The notes under the pieces: model-generated
Databases searched by the model: none
Told to the model about the DNA's origin: nothing
Seen by the model: the letters and a program-made list of their open reading frames with translations, nothing else
In this document: piece after piece, positions 1-7,821 of the stretch
How the letters are laid out: every line of letters starts with the position of its first letter
How positions within the stretch are numbered: position 1 is the stretch's first letter
Program-made: the position numbers and the translations under genes
Source: an uncultured Spirochaetales bacterium
Lineage (GTDB): Bacteria; UBP6; UBA1177
DNA: 39,325 bases
Direction: 5' to 3'
Assembly (NCBI GenBank): GCA_902780365.1
Contig: CACZFE010000003.1
Span: forward strand, 1 to 39,325

Positions 1-87
1 ATCGCAATGGACGAAGGTCTCCGCTTCGCAATCAGAGAAGGCGGCAGAACGGTCGGCGCTGGTGTCGTTTCCAAGATTATTGAATAA
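1..87 (+). CDS. tuf: Elongation factor Tu, C-terminal end (partial)
   Basis: The first 28 codons read as the C-terminus of EF-Tu, including the typical run FAIREGGRTVGAGVV before the TAA stop. EF-Tu is the GTPase that delivers aminoacyl-tRNA to the ribosome. These residues are the last strand of beta-barrel domain 3. The start lies outside the window. The order tuf, rpmG, tRNA-Trp, secE, nusG is the classic arrangement upstream of the rplKAJL-rpoBC cluster, which supports the call. Confidence 0.95.
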   Translation: MAMDEGLRFAIREGGRTVGAGVVSKIIE

Positions 88-99
88 TTGGAGTAAATT

Positions 100-276
100 A
101 TGGGTTCTAAGAAAAAAGTCGGCGCGAGAGTTAAAATCGCTCTTTGCTGTTCTGAGTGCAAAAGAAAAAATTATACGACCATGAAGAACAAAAAGAACAC
201 TGCCGATAAAATGGAAATCAAGAAGTACTGCCCGTATGACAGAAAGCATACTGTGCATAAAGAGGTAAAGATTTAA
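100..276 (+). CDS. rpmG: 50S ribosomal protein L33
   Basis: A 58-residue basic protein matching L33 in length and sequence (CSECKRKNYTT near the start, KYCPYDRKHT near the end). It binds 23S rRNA near the E site. The start is ATG 100, 12 nt after the tuf stop, with a TTGGAG Shine-Dalgarno at 89-94. Zinc-ribbon L33 carries two CxxC pairs. Here the first pair (CSEC) is intact, but in the second the final Cys is replaced by Asp (CPYD), so the zinc site has only three of four usual ligands. It lies in the tuf-rpmG-trnW-secE-nusG order and is probably cotranscribed. Confidence 0.95.
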   Translation: MGSKKKVGARVKIALCCSECKRKNYTTMKNKKNTADKMEIKKYCPYDRKHTVHKEVKI

Positions 277-289
277 GTAGTCGCGAGGC

Positions 290-365
290 AGGTCAGTAGT
301 TCAATTGGTAGAGCATCGGTCTCCAAAACCGGGGGTTGCGGGTTCGATTCCTGCCTGGCCTGCCA
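290..365 (+). tRNA. tRNA-Trp (anticodon CCA), 3' CCA encoded
   Basis: The full cloverleaf can be drawn. The acceptor is AGGTCAG with CTGGCCT (one G-U pair). The D arm is GTTC/GAGC. The anticodon stem is TCGGT/ACCGG around loop CTCCAAA, with anticodon CCA at 323-325. The T arm is GCGGG/CCTGC around TTCGATT. The discriminator is G362 and CCA is encoded at 363-365. Its position between rpmG and secE matches the conserved gene order. There is no separate promoter in the 13 nt before it, so it is probably processed from the upstream transcript. Confidence 0.97.
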
Positions 366-383
366 TTTTTGATTGAGGTTCGT

Positions 384-767
384 ATGAAAAACGGAAAGAT
401 AGTCCTTGGGCTTTATACAGTTTTTTTCCTTGTTCTGATGTATTTCATGACACAGGCATCAGATGCTTTGCTCGGAATCAGAGCGATCGACATTGCCGAT
501 GTCAAATTGCTTTCGGTTCTGCCGGTAAAAAATCTTGTCGGTTTTATTCTTGCAGCCGGAATCACTTTCTATTTCTGGAAAGGAAAAAAAGGGTTTTATC
601 TTGACGAACTGAACAAGGCGATTGACGAACTCAGAAAAGTTGTAACTCCGACCAAAGAAGAAACGAAAGTTACAACAATCTCTGTTTTTGTATTTGTCGG
701 TATAATGCTGGTTGTCTTTGTTGTTTTCGATCTTATCTGGTCGAATCTTTCCAGATTGATTTACTAA
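384..767 (+). CDS. secE: Preprotein translocase subunit SecE
   Basis: A 127-residue membrane protein between tRNA-Trp and nusG, the canonical position of secE. Three hydrophobic segments are visible, at about residues 7-24, 48-64 and 97-120, as in the long three-helix SecE of E. coli. An amphipathic stretch (FYLDELNKAIDELRKVVTPT) precedes the last helix, which is the conserved SecE core. SecE clamps SecY in the inner-membrane translocon. The frame is open further upstream into the tRNA, but ATG 384 is chosen because GAGG lies at 375-378 and the tRNA occupies the sequence before it. Confidence 0.93.
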   Translation: MKNGKIVLGLYTVFFLVLMYFMTQASDALLGIRAIDIADVKLLSVLPVKNLVGFILAAGITFYFWKGKKGFYLDELNKAIDELRKVVTPTKEETKVTTISVFVFVGIMLVVFVVFDLIWSNLSRLIY

Positions 768-782
768 TTCAGGCGGTTATCC

Positions 783-1355
783 ATGAAGTGGTATGCAATT
801 CACACACAGACTGGTGAAGAAGGCAAACTGAAGAATGCAATCGAACAGTTGATTGCGAAAAAGGGAATGCAGGATTCTTTCGGGGAGATTATTGTTCCCG
901 AAGTTGAAATCGAAGAGAAGAAAGACGGAAAAACAAAAATCGTAAAGAAAAACCTTTACCCCGGTTATGTTTTTATCCAGATGGAGTTCTCGGAAGATGC
1001 TCTTATTCTAGTCAAGGAAGTTCCCTTTTCAAGAAAACCGCTTTTTATAGGAGAAAAAAAGAGATTCCAGACCTCGAAACAGAAACAGAGTTTCGCAATG
1101 CCTATGGTTATTTCGGAAGCCGAGATCCAGAAAATCAAGAAGATGCTTGAAGAGGGCGAGGTTTCCGGTTCTTCCTCCACGATGTATGAAAAAGGCGAGA
1201 TGATCCTCATTAAGGACGGTCCTTTCGCAGGTTTCAAAGCCGTCATTGACGACGTGAAGGAAGGAAAAGAAAAATTGGAAGTTTTGGTTAATATTTTTGG
1301 GCGTTCTACACCCGTCGAGCTTAACTTCTCACAGGTTGAGAAGGTTGAGGATTAA
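783..1355 (+). CDS. nusG: Transcription termination/antitermination factor NusG
   Basis: A 190-residue protein with the NusG N-terminal (NGN) domain (WYAIHTQTGEE near the start, NLYPGYVFIQM in the middle) and a C-terminal KOW domain (IKDGPFAGFKAVIDDV, then IFGRSTPVELNFSQVEKVE). NusG binds the RNA polymerase clamp and couples it to Rho or to ribosomal protein S10. It is slightly longer than usual because of an extra 10-12 residues around 80-100 (basic, KKRFQTSKQKQ) at the end of the NGN domain. It starts 15 nt after secE and is followed by rplK after 20 nt. Confidence 0.97.
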   Translation: MKWYAIHTQTGEEGKLKNAIEQLIAKKGMQDSFGEIIVPEVEIEEKKDGKTKIVKKNLYPGYVFIQMEFSEDALILVKEVPFSRKPLFIGEKKRFQTSKQKQSFAMPMVISEAEIQKIKKMLEEGEVSGSSSTMYEKGEMILIKDGPFAGFKAVIDDVKEGKEKLEVLVNIFGRSTPVELNFSQVEKVED

Positions 1356-1375
1356 CAATTTTAGAGGAGTGAACA

Positions 1376-1798
1376 ATGGCTAAGAAAGTAGTCGCAAACG
1401 TAAAGTTGCAGATTCCTGCAGCGGCAGCGAATCCGGCTCCTCCCGTTGGTCCTGCGCTCGGACAGCACGGCGTAAACATCATGGAGTTCTGCAAAGCGTT
1501 CAACGCAAGAACACAGGAACAGAAAGGTTATGTAATTCCTGTCGTTATTACGATTTTCGCTGACAGATCCTTCACGTTTGTTACAAAAACTCCGCCTGCT
1601 TCCCAGTTGCTTATGAAAGCACTTGACAAGAGTAAAGGATCCGGGGAGCCCAACAAAAAGAAAATCGGTTCTTTGACGATGGATCAGATTGCTGAGATCG
1701 CTAAGATGAAACTTGTCGACCTCAACACGACAGATCTTGAAGCTGCAAAACAAATTATTATCGGAACTGCCCGCAGCATGGGCATCACCGTTGAGTAA
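1376..1798 (+). CDS. rplK: 50S ribosomal protein L11
   Basis: A 140-residue protein with the full L11 sequence. The N-terminal domain has the proline-rich PAAAANPAPPVGPALGQHGVNI region and the C-terminal RNA-binding domain ends in IIIGTARSMGITVE. L11 sits at the GTPase-associated centre of 23S rRNA. A good AGAGGAG ribosome binding site precedes ATG 1376. rplA starts 10 nt after the stop, as in the L11 operon of other bacteria. Confidence 0.98.
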   Translation: MAKKVVANVKLQIPAAAANPAPPVGPALGQHGVNIMEFCKAFNARTQEQKGYVIPVVITIFADRSFTFVTKTPPASQLLMKALDKSKGSGEPNKKKIGSLTMDQIAEIAKMKLVDLNTTDLEAAKQIIIGTARSMGITVE

Positions 1799-1808
1799 GG
1801 AGGGAAAA

Positions 1809-2516
1809 ATGGCAGCTTGTGGAAAAAGACTTGCAGATGCAGCTAAAAATTTTGACAGAAATGTTAAGTATTCCGTTCAGGAAGCAGTAACGATTCTTCA
1901 GAAAAGCGCATCCAAAAAATTTGACGAGACGGTTGAACTTGCAGTTAACCTCGGTATCAACGCAAAGAAATCGGATCAGATGGTTCGTGGTGCCACCGTA
2001 TTCCCTCACGGTGTCGGCAAAGTCGTAAAAGTTTGTGCTATCGTTCCTGCAGACATGGTTGAGCAGGCTAAGAATGCGGGCGCTGATTTTTACGGCAGCG
2101 AAGAGCTTATCGACAAAATCATGCAGGAAGAATGGACAGATTTCGACAAACTGGTCACGATTCCGGCGATGATGGGTAAAATCGGTAAACTCGGTAAAGT
2201 TCTCGGAAGAAAAGGTTTGATGCCGAACCCGAAACTTGGTACTGTCAACAACGACATTACTGCGGCAATCAAACTTGTAAAGGCCGGTCGTGTTGAGTTT
2301 AAAGTCAATAAAGCCGGTGTCCTTTGCTGTATGGTCGGCAAACTCAGCTTCGGTCCTGATAAAATCTACGACAACGTTGTAGAATTCATCAAAGACCTCC
2401 AGAAGCTTAAACCGGCAACGGCAAAAGGTGCTTTCATCAAGAAAGTCACGATTTCCTGCACGATGGGACCCGGACTCAAACTTGATGAAACAGCTCTCGT
2501 TAGTGAGGCTAAGTAG
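1809..2516 (+). CDS. rplA: 50S ribosomal protein L1
   Basis: A 235-residue L1 protein, the usual length (MAACGKRLADAAKNFDRN at the start, VLGRKGLMPNPKLGTV in the middle, TISCTMGPGLKLDE near the end). L1 forms the mobile L1 stalk and in many bacteria represses its own operon. The frame is open 32 codons upstream inside rplK, but ATG 1809 has an ideal AAGGAGGG site just before it and matches family length. Confidence 0.98.
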   Translation: MAACGKRLADAAKNFDRNVKYSVQEAVTILQKSASKKFDETVELAVNLGINAKKSDQMVRGATVFPHGVGKVVKVCAIVPADMVEQAKNAGADFYGSEELIDKIMQEEWTDFDKLVTIPAMMGKIGKLGKVLGRKGLMPNPKLGTVNNDITAAIKLVKAGRVEFKVNKAGVLCCMVGKLSFGPDKIYDNVVEFIKDLQKLKPATAKGAFIKKVTISCTMGPGLKLDETALVSEAK

Positions 2517-2533
2517 TTTTTTAATAATCGTTT

Positions 2534-2605
2534 CTGGTCGTAGAAGTCGGGTGCCTGAGGGCTTAATTTCCTGTCTGAGACCTGTCATTGTTCTTCGATG
2601 ACCAG
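2534..2605 (+). promoter_or_regulatory. L10 leader (autoregulatory rplJL mRNA structure)
   Basis: The 112-nt gap between rplA and rplJ holds a long closing stem. CTGGTC at 2534-2539 pairs perfectly with GACCAG at 2600-2605, and the stem continues through GAAG/CTTC with one mismatch. Inside lie purine-rich elements (GTGCCTGAGGGC and CTGTCTGAGACC). Position and architecture match the ribosomal protein L10 leader, where L10(L12)4 binds a kink-turn and represses rplJL. The assignment rests on position and the stem; no covariance search was possible. Confidence 0.75.
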
Positions 2606-2628
2606 AAGTAAATTGATGGAGTTGCTTA

Positions 2629-3150
2629 ATGGAAAAAAGCAAAAAACAACAGATCATCGAGGAGATCAAAGATGCGCTTTCCAAAGCTTCGTCATGCGTT
2701 GTAATCGATTTCAACGGAGTAAACATGGAGACTTTCACTCCTTTCCGTAAAGAGTGCGCGAAAGAGCAGGTAAAACTGCTTGTCGTCAAGAACACTCTTG
2801 CGAAACACGCGATTGAAGGGACTCCTTATGAGGGTATTTCGAAGTTCCTCTCCGGAATGACGGCCCTTGTGCTTACGATGGGAGATCAGGTAAGCGGTGC
2901 AAAAGTCGTCAAGAAAATCTCAAAGAAAGACGAACGCATCGTTATCAAAGCCGGCGCACTGGATGGAAAAATCCTTACGGCGAAAGAAGTGGAAGTCCTC
3001 GCAGACCTTCCGAGCAAAGAAGAGCTTCAGGCGAAGCTGCTTGCAACAATGCTTGCTGTACCTCAGAATTTCGTGCGGCTGCTTAATGCTGTTCCGCAGA
3101 CTTTTGTACGCTTGCTTGCTGCATACAAAGACAAACTTGAACAGGCTTAG
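2629..3150 (+). CDS. rplJ: 50S ribosomal protein L10
   Basis: A 173-residue L10 (SCVVIDFNGVNMETFTPFRK near the start, KNTLAKHAIEGTPYEG, then the C-terminal helix that anchors L7/L12 dimers). L10 is the base of the ribosomal stalk and the repressor that binds its own leader. The start ATG 2629 is preceded by GGAG at about 2618-2621. It lies between the L10 leader and rplL. Confidence 0.98.
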   Translation: MEKSKKQQIIEEIKDALSKASSCVVIDFNGVNMETFTPFRKECAKEQVKLLVVKNTLAKHAIEGTPYEGISKFLSGMTALVLTMGDQVSGAKVVKKISKKDERIVIKAGALDGKILTAKEVEVLADLPSKEELQAKLLATMLAVPQNFVRLLNAVPQTFVRLLAAYKDKLEQA

Positions 3151-3183
3151 TTATTATTAATTTTTTGTTTTATGGAGAAAACA

Positions 3184-3552
3184 ATGACAAAAGAAGAAGT
3201 AAAAGAATTCATCAAAGGAATGACTGTCCTTGAACTTTCGGAACTTATTAAAGAACTCGAAGAAGAACTCGGCGTAAGCGCAGCTGCTCCTGTAGCTGTT
3301 GCAGCTGGTCCTGTTGCTGGTCCTGCAGCAGCAGTAGAAGAAAAGACCGAATTTGACGTTGTTCTTAAATCGGAAGGCGCAAAGAAACTTGAAGTTATTA
3401 AAGAAGTTCGCGCAATCACCGGTCTCGGCCTCAAAGAAGCTAAAGACCTCGTTGAAGGTCACGGCGTTGTAAAGGAAGGCGTTTCAAAGGCTGATGCAGA
3501 AGCTATTAAAGAGAAACTTGTTGCAGCTGGCGCTGAGATAGAGATTAAGTAA
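3184..3552 (+). CDS. rplL: 50S ribosomal protein L7/L12
   Basis: A 122-residue L7/L12. It has an N-terminal dimerisation domain (KEEVKEFIKGMTVLELSEL), an Ala/Pro/Val hinge (about residues 37-53) and the C-terminal factor-binding domain (KLEVIKEVRAITGLGLKEAKDLVEG). An upstream in-frame ATG at 3172 exists, but its own bases form the GGAG Shine-Dalgarno (3174-3177) for ATG 3184. ATG 3184 also gives the family's usual N-terminus, so it is preferred. Confidence 0.96.
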   Translation: MTKEEVKEFIKGMTVLELSELIKELEEELGVSAAAPVAVAAGPVAGPAAAVEEKTEFDVVLKSEGAKKLEVIKEVRAITGLGLKEAKDLVEGHGVVKEGVSKADAEAIKEKLVAAGAEIEIK

Positions 3553-3600
3553 GTGACTGAAAACATTCTGCATTTTTGCAGAACTTATGAATTTTTTTGG

Positions 3601-3640
3601 AGGTAAGGCAGCTTTGTGCTGTCTTACCTGCTTTTTTATT
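3601..3640 (+). terminator. Attenuator/terminator between rplL and rpoB
   Basis: A 12-bp stem (AGGTAAGGCAGC at 3601-3612 with GCTGTCTTACCT at 3618-3629, one G-U) closes a TTTGT loop. It is followed by GC and a T-rich tail (3632-3644). This is a good intrinsic terminator shape. As rpoB has to be expressed, it is most likely a partial terminator setting the ratio of ribosomal proteins to polymerase, as known between these genes in E. coli. Confidence 0.8.
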
Positions 3641-3702
3641 TTTAGCTTATTCGGATTATTCGGAGTGCCGGAAGATATCAGATACCAAACAAAAGAGAGG
3701 TA

Positions 3703-6700
3703 ATGATGGGGATCTTAGGACAGCAGAATTACAGAACGAGAAAGTGGTTCGGAAAAGTAGCGAAAAACGTTACTGACATTCCGGATCTTCTTGAGGTGCA
3801 GAAGGCTTCTTTCCAGGACCTGCTCCAGAAAGATGTCGCGCCTGCGGACAGAAAAAAAATCGGCTTGCACAACGCTTTTCTGTCGATTTTCCCGATAACA
3901 AGCTTCAATAACGCTATTGAACTTTCTTATCTGGGTTATTCCGTCGGTGAGCCGCAGTACGATGTCGACGAGTGCAAACTCAGAGGCACGACTTATGAGC
4001 TTCCTTTGAAAATCAAGGCGGCTTTGGCTTCTTACGATATTGACGAAAACGGAAACAGAAGCAAACTCAATTCTATTACGGAACAGGAGATTCATTTCGG
4101 TTCGATTCCGTGTATGACGGATTGGGGAACATTTATCATCAACGGAACAGAGAGGGTTATAGTCAATCAGCTCCACCGTTCTCCGGGAACCTTTTTTGAT
4201 TGTGATAAAAACAAGACAACGAGCGGAAACGAAGTCTATGCTGCAAGGCTGATTCCTTACCACGGATCATGGCTTGATTTCGAGTTCGATTCCAAAAGAC
4301 TGCTCTACGTCAAAATAGACAGAAAAAAGAAATTTCTGGCGACTATTTTCCTGAAAGCGTGGGGTTACACGACCCAGGAAATAGTTTCAGCTTTTTATAT
4401 ACCTGAAAAAATTTTGGTCCATGACGGCGTTATCGCTAAAGTTATATCCAAGGATGACGAAAATATCACCAAGCAGAAGGCACCTGCCGATATTATCGGA
4501 CCGGACGAAAAAGAACTTGTCAAAGAAGGAAAGAAATTTTCGGCCGGTGTTCTGAAAAGACTTGAAGCAGCTGGTATCAGCGAGGTTTCGCTTTCGTCGG
4601 AATATATTATCGGAAAGCGTCTCTACGCACCTGTCGCTGATCCGAAGACCGGCGAGGTTTTTGCGAATGTCAACGACGAGATCAACGCAACGCTTCTTGA
4701 CAACATCATCAAGAAAGGGGTTCAGGAATTTTCGATAATCTACTTCGAAAATATGAACTATTCGCCGTATCTTTCGAATACTCTCAAAGCGGACAAGACT
4801 GCTTCCCAGGAAGATGCTCTGCTCGAGATCTACAGAATGATGGTTCCGTCAAATCCTGTAAGACCTGATGTTGCGCGCGGTTATTTCAACGCTCTTTTCC
4901 TCAATCCTGAAAACTATGACCTCAGCGAAGTCGGTCGTCTCAGAATGAACTACAAGTTTAAGGAGAATGTTCCGCTTTCCGAGAGACAGCTCAGAAAGGA
5001 AGATGTTCTGAATTCGGTAGTATGCCTCCTCGAACTTACCGACGGCAGAGGTAAAATCGACGATATCGACCACTTGGGAAACAGAAGAGTCCGTCTTGTC
5101 GGCGAACTTCTCGAGGATGTTTTCAAAACCGGGCTCCTCAAGATGTCGCACAGCATAAAGGAAAAAATCGCAGGCGGATCCCCTGAGAATAACCAGTCTC
5201 CTTACGAGGTTATCAGCTACAAGCAGGTTTCGGCTGTTCTGAAAGATTTCTTTACGGGCGGTACTCTCAGCCAGTTCATGGATCACACGAATGTTCTTTC
5301 CGAAATGACCCACAAAAGAAGACTTTCGGCTCTCGGTCCCGGCGGTTTGACGCGCGACCACGCAGGTTACGATGTTCGAGACGTTCACAGAACGCACTAC
5401 GGCCGAATCTGCCCGGTCGAAACTCCCGAAGGTCCGAACGTAGGTCTTATCGTTTCGCTTACGACTTTTGCAAGAATAGACAAGTTCGGATACATCGAGA
5501 CTCCTTACAGAGTTGTCGAAAAATGCAAAGTTACGGATAAAGTCGTCTACCTTGACGCGATAAAGGAAGAAAGTGAAGTTATCGTTCCTTCTTCTGTAAA
5601 ACTCGACAAAAACGGAATGATCGAGGACGAAATCGTCAACGCAAGAGTTGTCGGCGAAGTTGCCAGAGTTCCGAGGGAAAATGTTACATTGGTAGACCTT
5701 GTTCCGGTCCAGCTTGTTTCCGTTTCGGCCGCTCTTATCCCGTTCCTTGAGCACGATGACGCTAACAGAGCTTTGATGGGCTCCAACATGCAGCGTCAGG
5801 CTGTTCCTCTTATCCGAACGGATGCTCCGCTCGTAGGAACAGGCATGGAAAAATACGTTGCGAGAGACTCGGGTTACACCCTTTTCGCGCAGCGTGACGG
5901 TACGGTCGTAAAAGTTGATTCGAGCAGGATCGTTGTCAAAGTCGAAGAAGACAACAATGTCGATGTTGATATTTACAACCTTATAAAATTCAAACGTTCC
6001 AACCAGAATACGGCGATCAATCAGCGCCCGGTCGTTTCTGTCGGTGACTTTGTCAGAAAAGGCGACGTCATTGCCGACGGTCCGGCTATCAACCGCGGCG
6101 AACTCGCACTCGGTAAAAACGTTCTCATCGCGTTCATGCCCTGGAACGGCTACAACTACGAGGACTCCGTTCTCATCAACCGCAGACTTCTCAAGGACGA
6201 CTACTACACGTCAGTCCACATCGAGGAATTTGTCTGCGAGGCGAGAGACACCAAACGCGGTCCTGAAGAAATCACCGCCGACATTCCGAACGCATCCGAC
6301 GAGATCTTGAGAAAACTCGACGAGAGCGGTATCATCAGGATCGGTCAGAAGATAAAACCCGGCGATATTCTTGTCGGTAAAGTAACACCGAAAGGCGAAA
6401 CTGTCCTCACTCCGGAAGAAAAGCTTCTCAGAGCTATATTCGGCGAGAAGGCGGGCGATGTAAAAGACAATTCGCTTTATGTCCATCCCGGCACTGAAGG
6501 CGTTGTCATCGACACCAGGATCTTCTCGAGAAAAGGTGTCAAGAAGGACAACCGCATAAAAGAGCAGATGCAGGAGCAGATGGATGCCGTCAAGAGAAAC
6601 CGCGACGACGAAGTCCGCATTATTGAAAAGCATACCTACGAACTTATAAGAAAGATGTTCGTCGGCAAAAAGACTGATGCTGACCTTAAGAATGAGAAAG

Positions 6701-7812
6701 ATGTTCTTGTCGTCAAGAAAGGAACGGAGCTCACTCCTGAAATCCTCGCGAATGTTCCCGAAAGCCTTATGGGTGCTCTCAGCGTGAAGGACAGAGAAGT
6801 CCTCAAAACCGCGAAAGAGCTTCTTCTCAACATGAATAGAAAGGTCGATACCGTCAAGAAGATCTACGACAACAAGATGAAGCAGATCTCGCGCGACGAC
6901 GATCTTACTCCCGGCGTTGTAAAATCGGTAAAGGTTTTTGTCGCTGTAAAGAGAAAACTTTCGGTAGGTGACAAAATGTCGGGCCGTCACGGAAACAAAG
7001 GTGTCGTTTCGATGCTTCTTCCTGAAGAGGATGTTCCCTACATGGAAGACGGCAGAACGGTCGACATCGTCCTTAACCCGCTCGGTGTTCCCAGCCGTAT
7101 GAACATCGGACAGATCTTTGAAGTTCATCTTGGCTTAGGCGCAAGAAAACTCGGCGAACAGATCAACCGCTATCTCGAAGAGAACTACAGCGTTGACAAG
7201 CTCAGAGCCAAACTCAAAGAAGTCCTTCAGCCGAGCAAGGAAGTCGCGAAACTTATCGACGAAGCCGGTGAAGACGATGTCCGCAGCTTCATCAAATCGA
7301 TGAAAGGCGGTATCTACACGGCTACACCCGTTTTCGACGGTGCTCAGGAATCGGAGATCAGGCAGATCCTCAAAGAGACCGGCGAGCGCGAGAACGGCAA
7401 GATGATACTTTTCGACGGCAGAACGGGCGAACCTTTCGAATCAGATGTAACCGTCGGCGTCATGTACTTCCTCAAACTCCACCACCTGGTCGACGAGAAA
7501 GTCCATGCAAGAAGCACCGGTCCTTACTCGCTTGTCACTCAGCAGCCTCTCGGCGGAAAGGCTCAGTTCGGCGGCCAGAGGCTCGGAGAAATGGAGGTCT
7601 GGGCACTCGGAGCATACGGCGCGGCTTACTGCTTGCAGGAATTCCTTACCGTCAAATCTGACGATGTCGAGGGCAGAAAGAAACTTTACGAAGCTATCGT
7701 CCGCGGCAAGACCAAGTACGAAATGGGAATCCCGGCGTCGTTCTCAGTCCTTGTAAAAGAGATGCAGAGCCTTTGCCTTAACGTAAATTTGATTGAAGAC
7801 AACAACAGATAG
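3703..7812 (+). CDS. rpoB: DNA-directed RNA polymerase subunit beta
   Basis: A full-length beta subunit of 1369 residues. The rifampicin-binding region is easy to read: LSQFMDHTNVLSEMTHKRR, then ALGPGGLTRDHAGYDVRDVH and GRICPVETPEGPNVGLI. The residues equivalent to E. coli Q513, D516, H526, R529 and S531 are kept, so nothing suggests rifampicin resistance. Later landmarks are GDKMSGRHGNKGVVS and the C-terminal GGKAQFGGQRLGEMEVWALGA region that joins RpoC. ATG at 3703 and 3706 are both possible; 3706 has the better spacing to GAGAGG (3695-3700). rpoC follows after 9 nt. Confidence 0.98.
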   Translation: MMGILGQQNYRTRKWFGKVAKNVTDIPDLLEVQKASFQDLLQKDVAPADRKKIGLHNAFLSIFPITSFNNAIELSYLGYSVGEPQYDVDECKLRGTTYELPLKIKAALASYDIDENGNRSKLNSITEQEIHFGSIPCMTDWGTFIINGTERVIVNQLHRSPGTFFDCDKNKTTSGNEVYAARLIPYHGSWLDFEFDSKRLLYVKIDRKKKFLATIFLKAWGYTTQEIVSAFYIPEKILVHDGVIAKVISKDDENITKQKAPADIIGPDEKELVKEGKKFSAGVLKRLEAAGISEVSLSSEYIIGKRLYAPVADPKTGEVFANVNDEINATLLDNIIKKGVQEFSIIYFENMNYSPYLSNTLKADKTASQEDALLEIYRMMVPSNPVRPDVARGYFNALFLNPENYDLSEVGRLRMNYKFKENVPLSERQLRKEDVLNSVVCLLELTDGRGKIDDIDHLGNRRVRLVGELLEDVFKTGLLKMSHSIKEKIAGGSPENNQSPYEVISYKQVSAVLKDFFTGGTLSQFMDHTNVLSEMTHKRRLSALGPGGLTRDHAGYDVRDVHRTHYGRICPVETPEGPNVGLIVSLTTFARIDKFGYIETPYRVVEKCKVTDKVVYLDAIKEESEVIVPSSVKLDKNGMIEDEIVNARVVGEVARVPRENVTLVDLVPVQLVSVSAALIPFLEHDDANRALMGSNMQRQAVPLIRTDAPLVGTGMEKYVARDSGYTLFAQRDGTVVKVDSSRIVVKVEEDNNVDVDIYNLIKFKRSNQNTAINQRPVVSVGDFVRKGDVIADGPAINRGELALGKNVLIAFMPWNGYNYEDSVLINRRLLKDDYYTSVHIEEFVCEARDTKRGPEEITADIPNASDEILRKLDESGIIRIGQKIKPGDILVGKVTPKGETVLTPEEKLLRAIFGEKAGDVKDNSLYVHPGTEGVVIDTRIFSRKGVKKDNRIKEQMQEQMDAVKRNRDDEVRIIEKHTYELIRKMFVGKKTDADLKNEKDVLVVKKGTELTPEILANVPESLMGALSVKDREVLKTAKELLLNMNRKVDTVKKIYDNKMKQISRDDDLTPGVVKSVKVFVAVKRKLSVGDKMSGRHGNKGVVSMLLPEEDVPYMEDGRTVDIVLNPLGVPSRMNIGQIFEVHLGLGARKLGEQINRYLEENYSVDKLRAKLKEVLQPSKEVAKLIDEAGEDDVRSFIKSMKGGIYTATPVFDGAQESEIRQILKETGERENGKMILFDGRTGEPFESDVTVGVMYFLKLHHLVDEKVHARSTGPYSLVTQQPLGGKAQFGGQRLGEMEVWALGAYGAAYCLQEFLTVKSDDVEGRKKLYEAIVRGKTKYEMGIPASFSVLVKEMQSLCLNVNLIEDNNR

Positions 7813-7821
7813 GAGGATGCC

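Noticed and set aside
336..383. SecE extended upstream by 16 codons
   Set aside because: The extension lies within the tRNA-Trp gene and has no ribosome site; ATG 384 has GAGG and fits the family.
1785..2795. 336-codon minus-strand frame over rplA-rplJ
   Set aside because: Shadow of highly biased ribosomal-protein codons.
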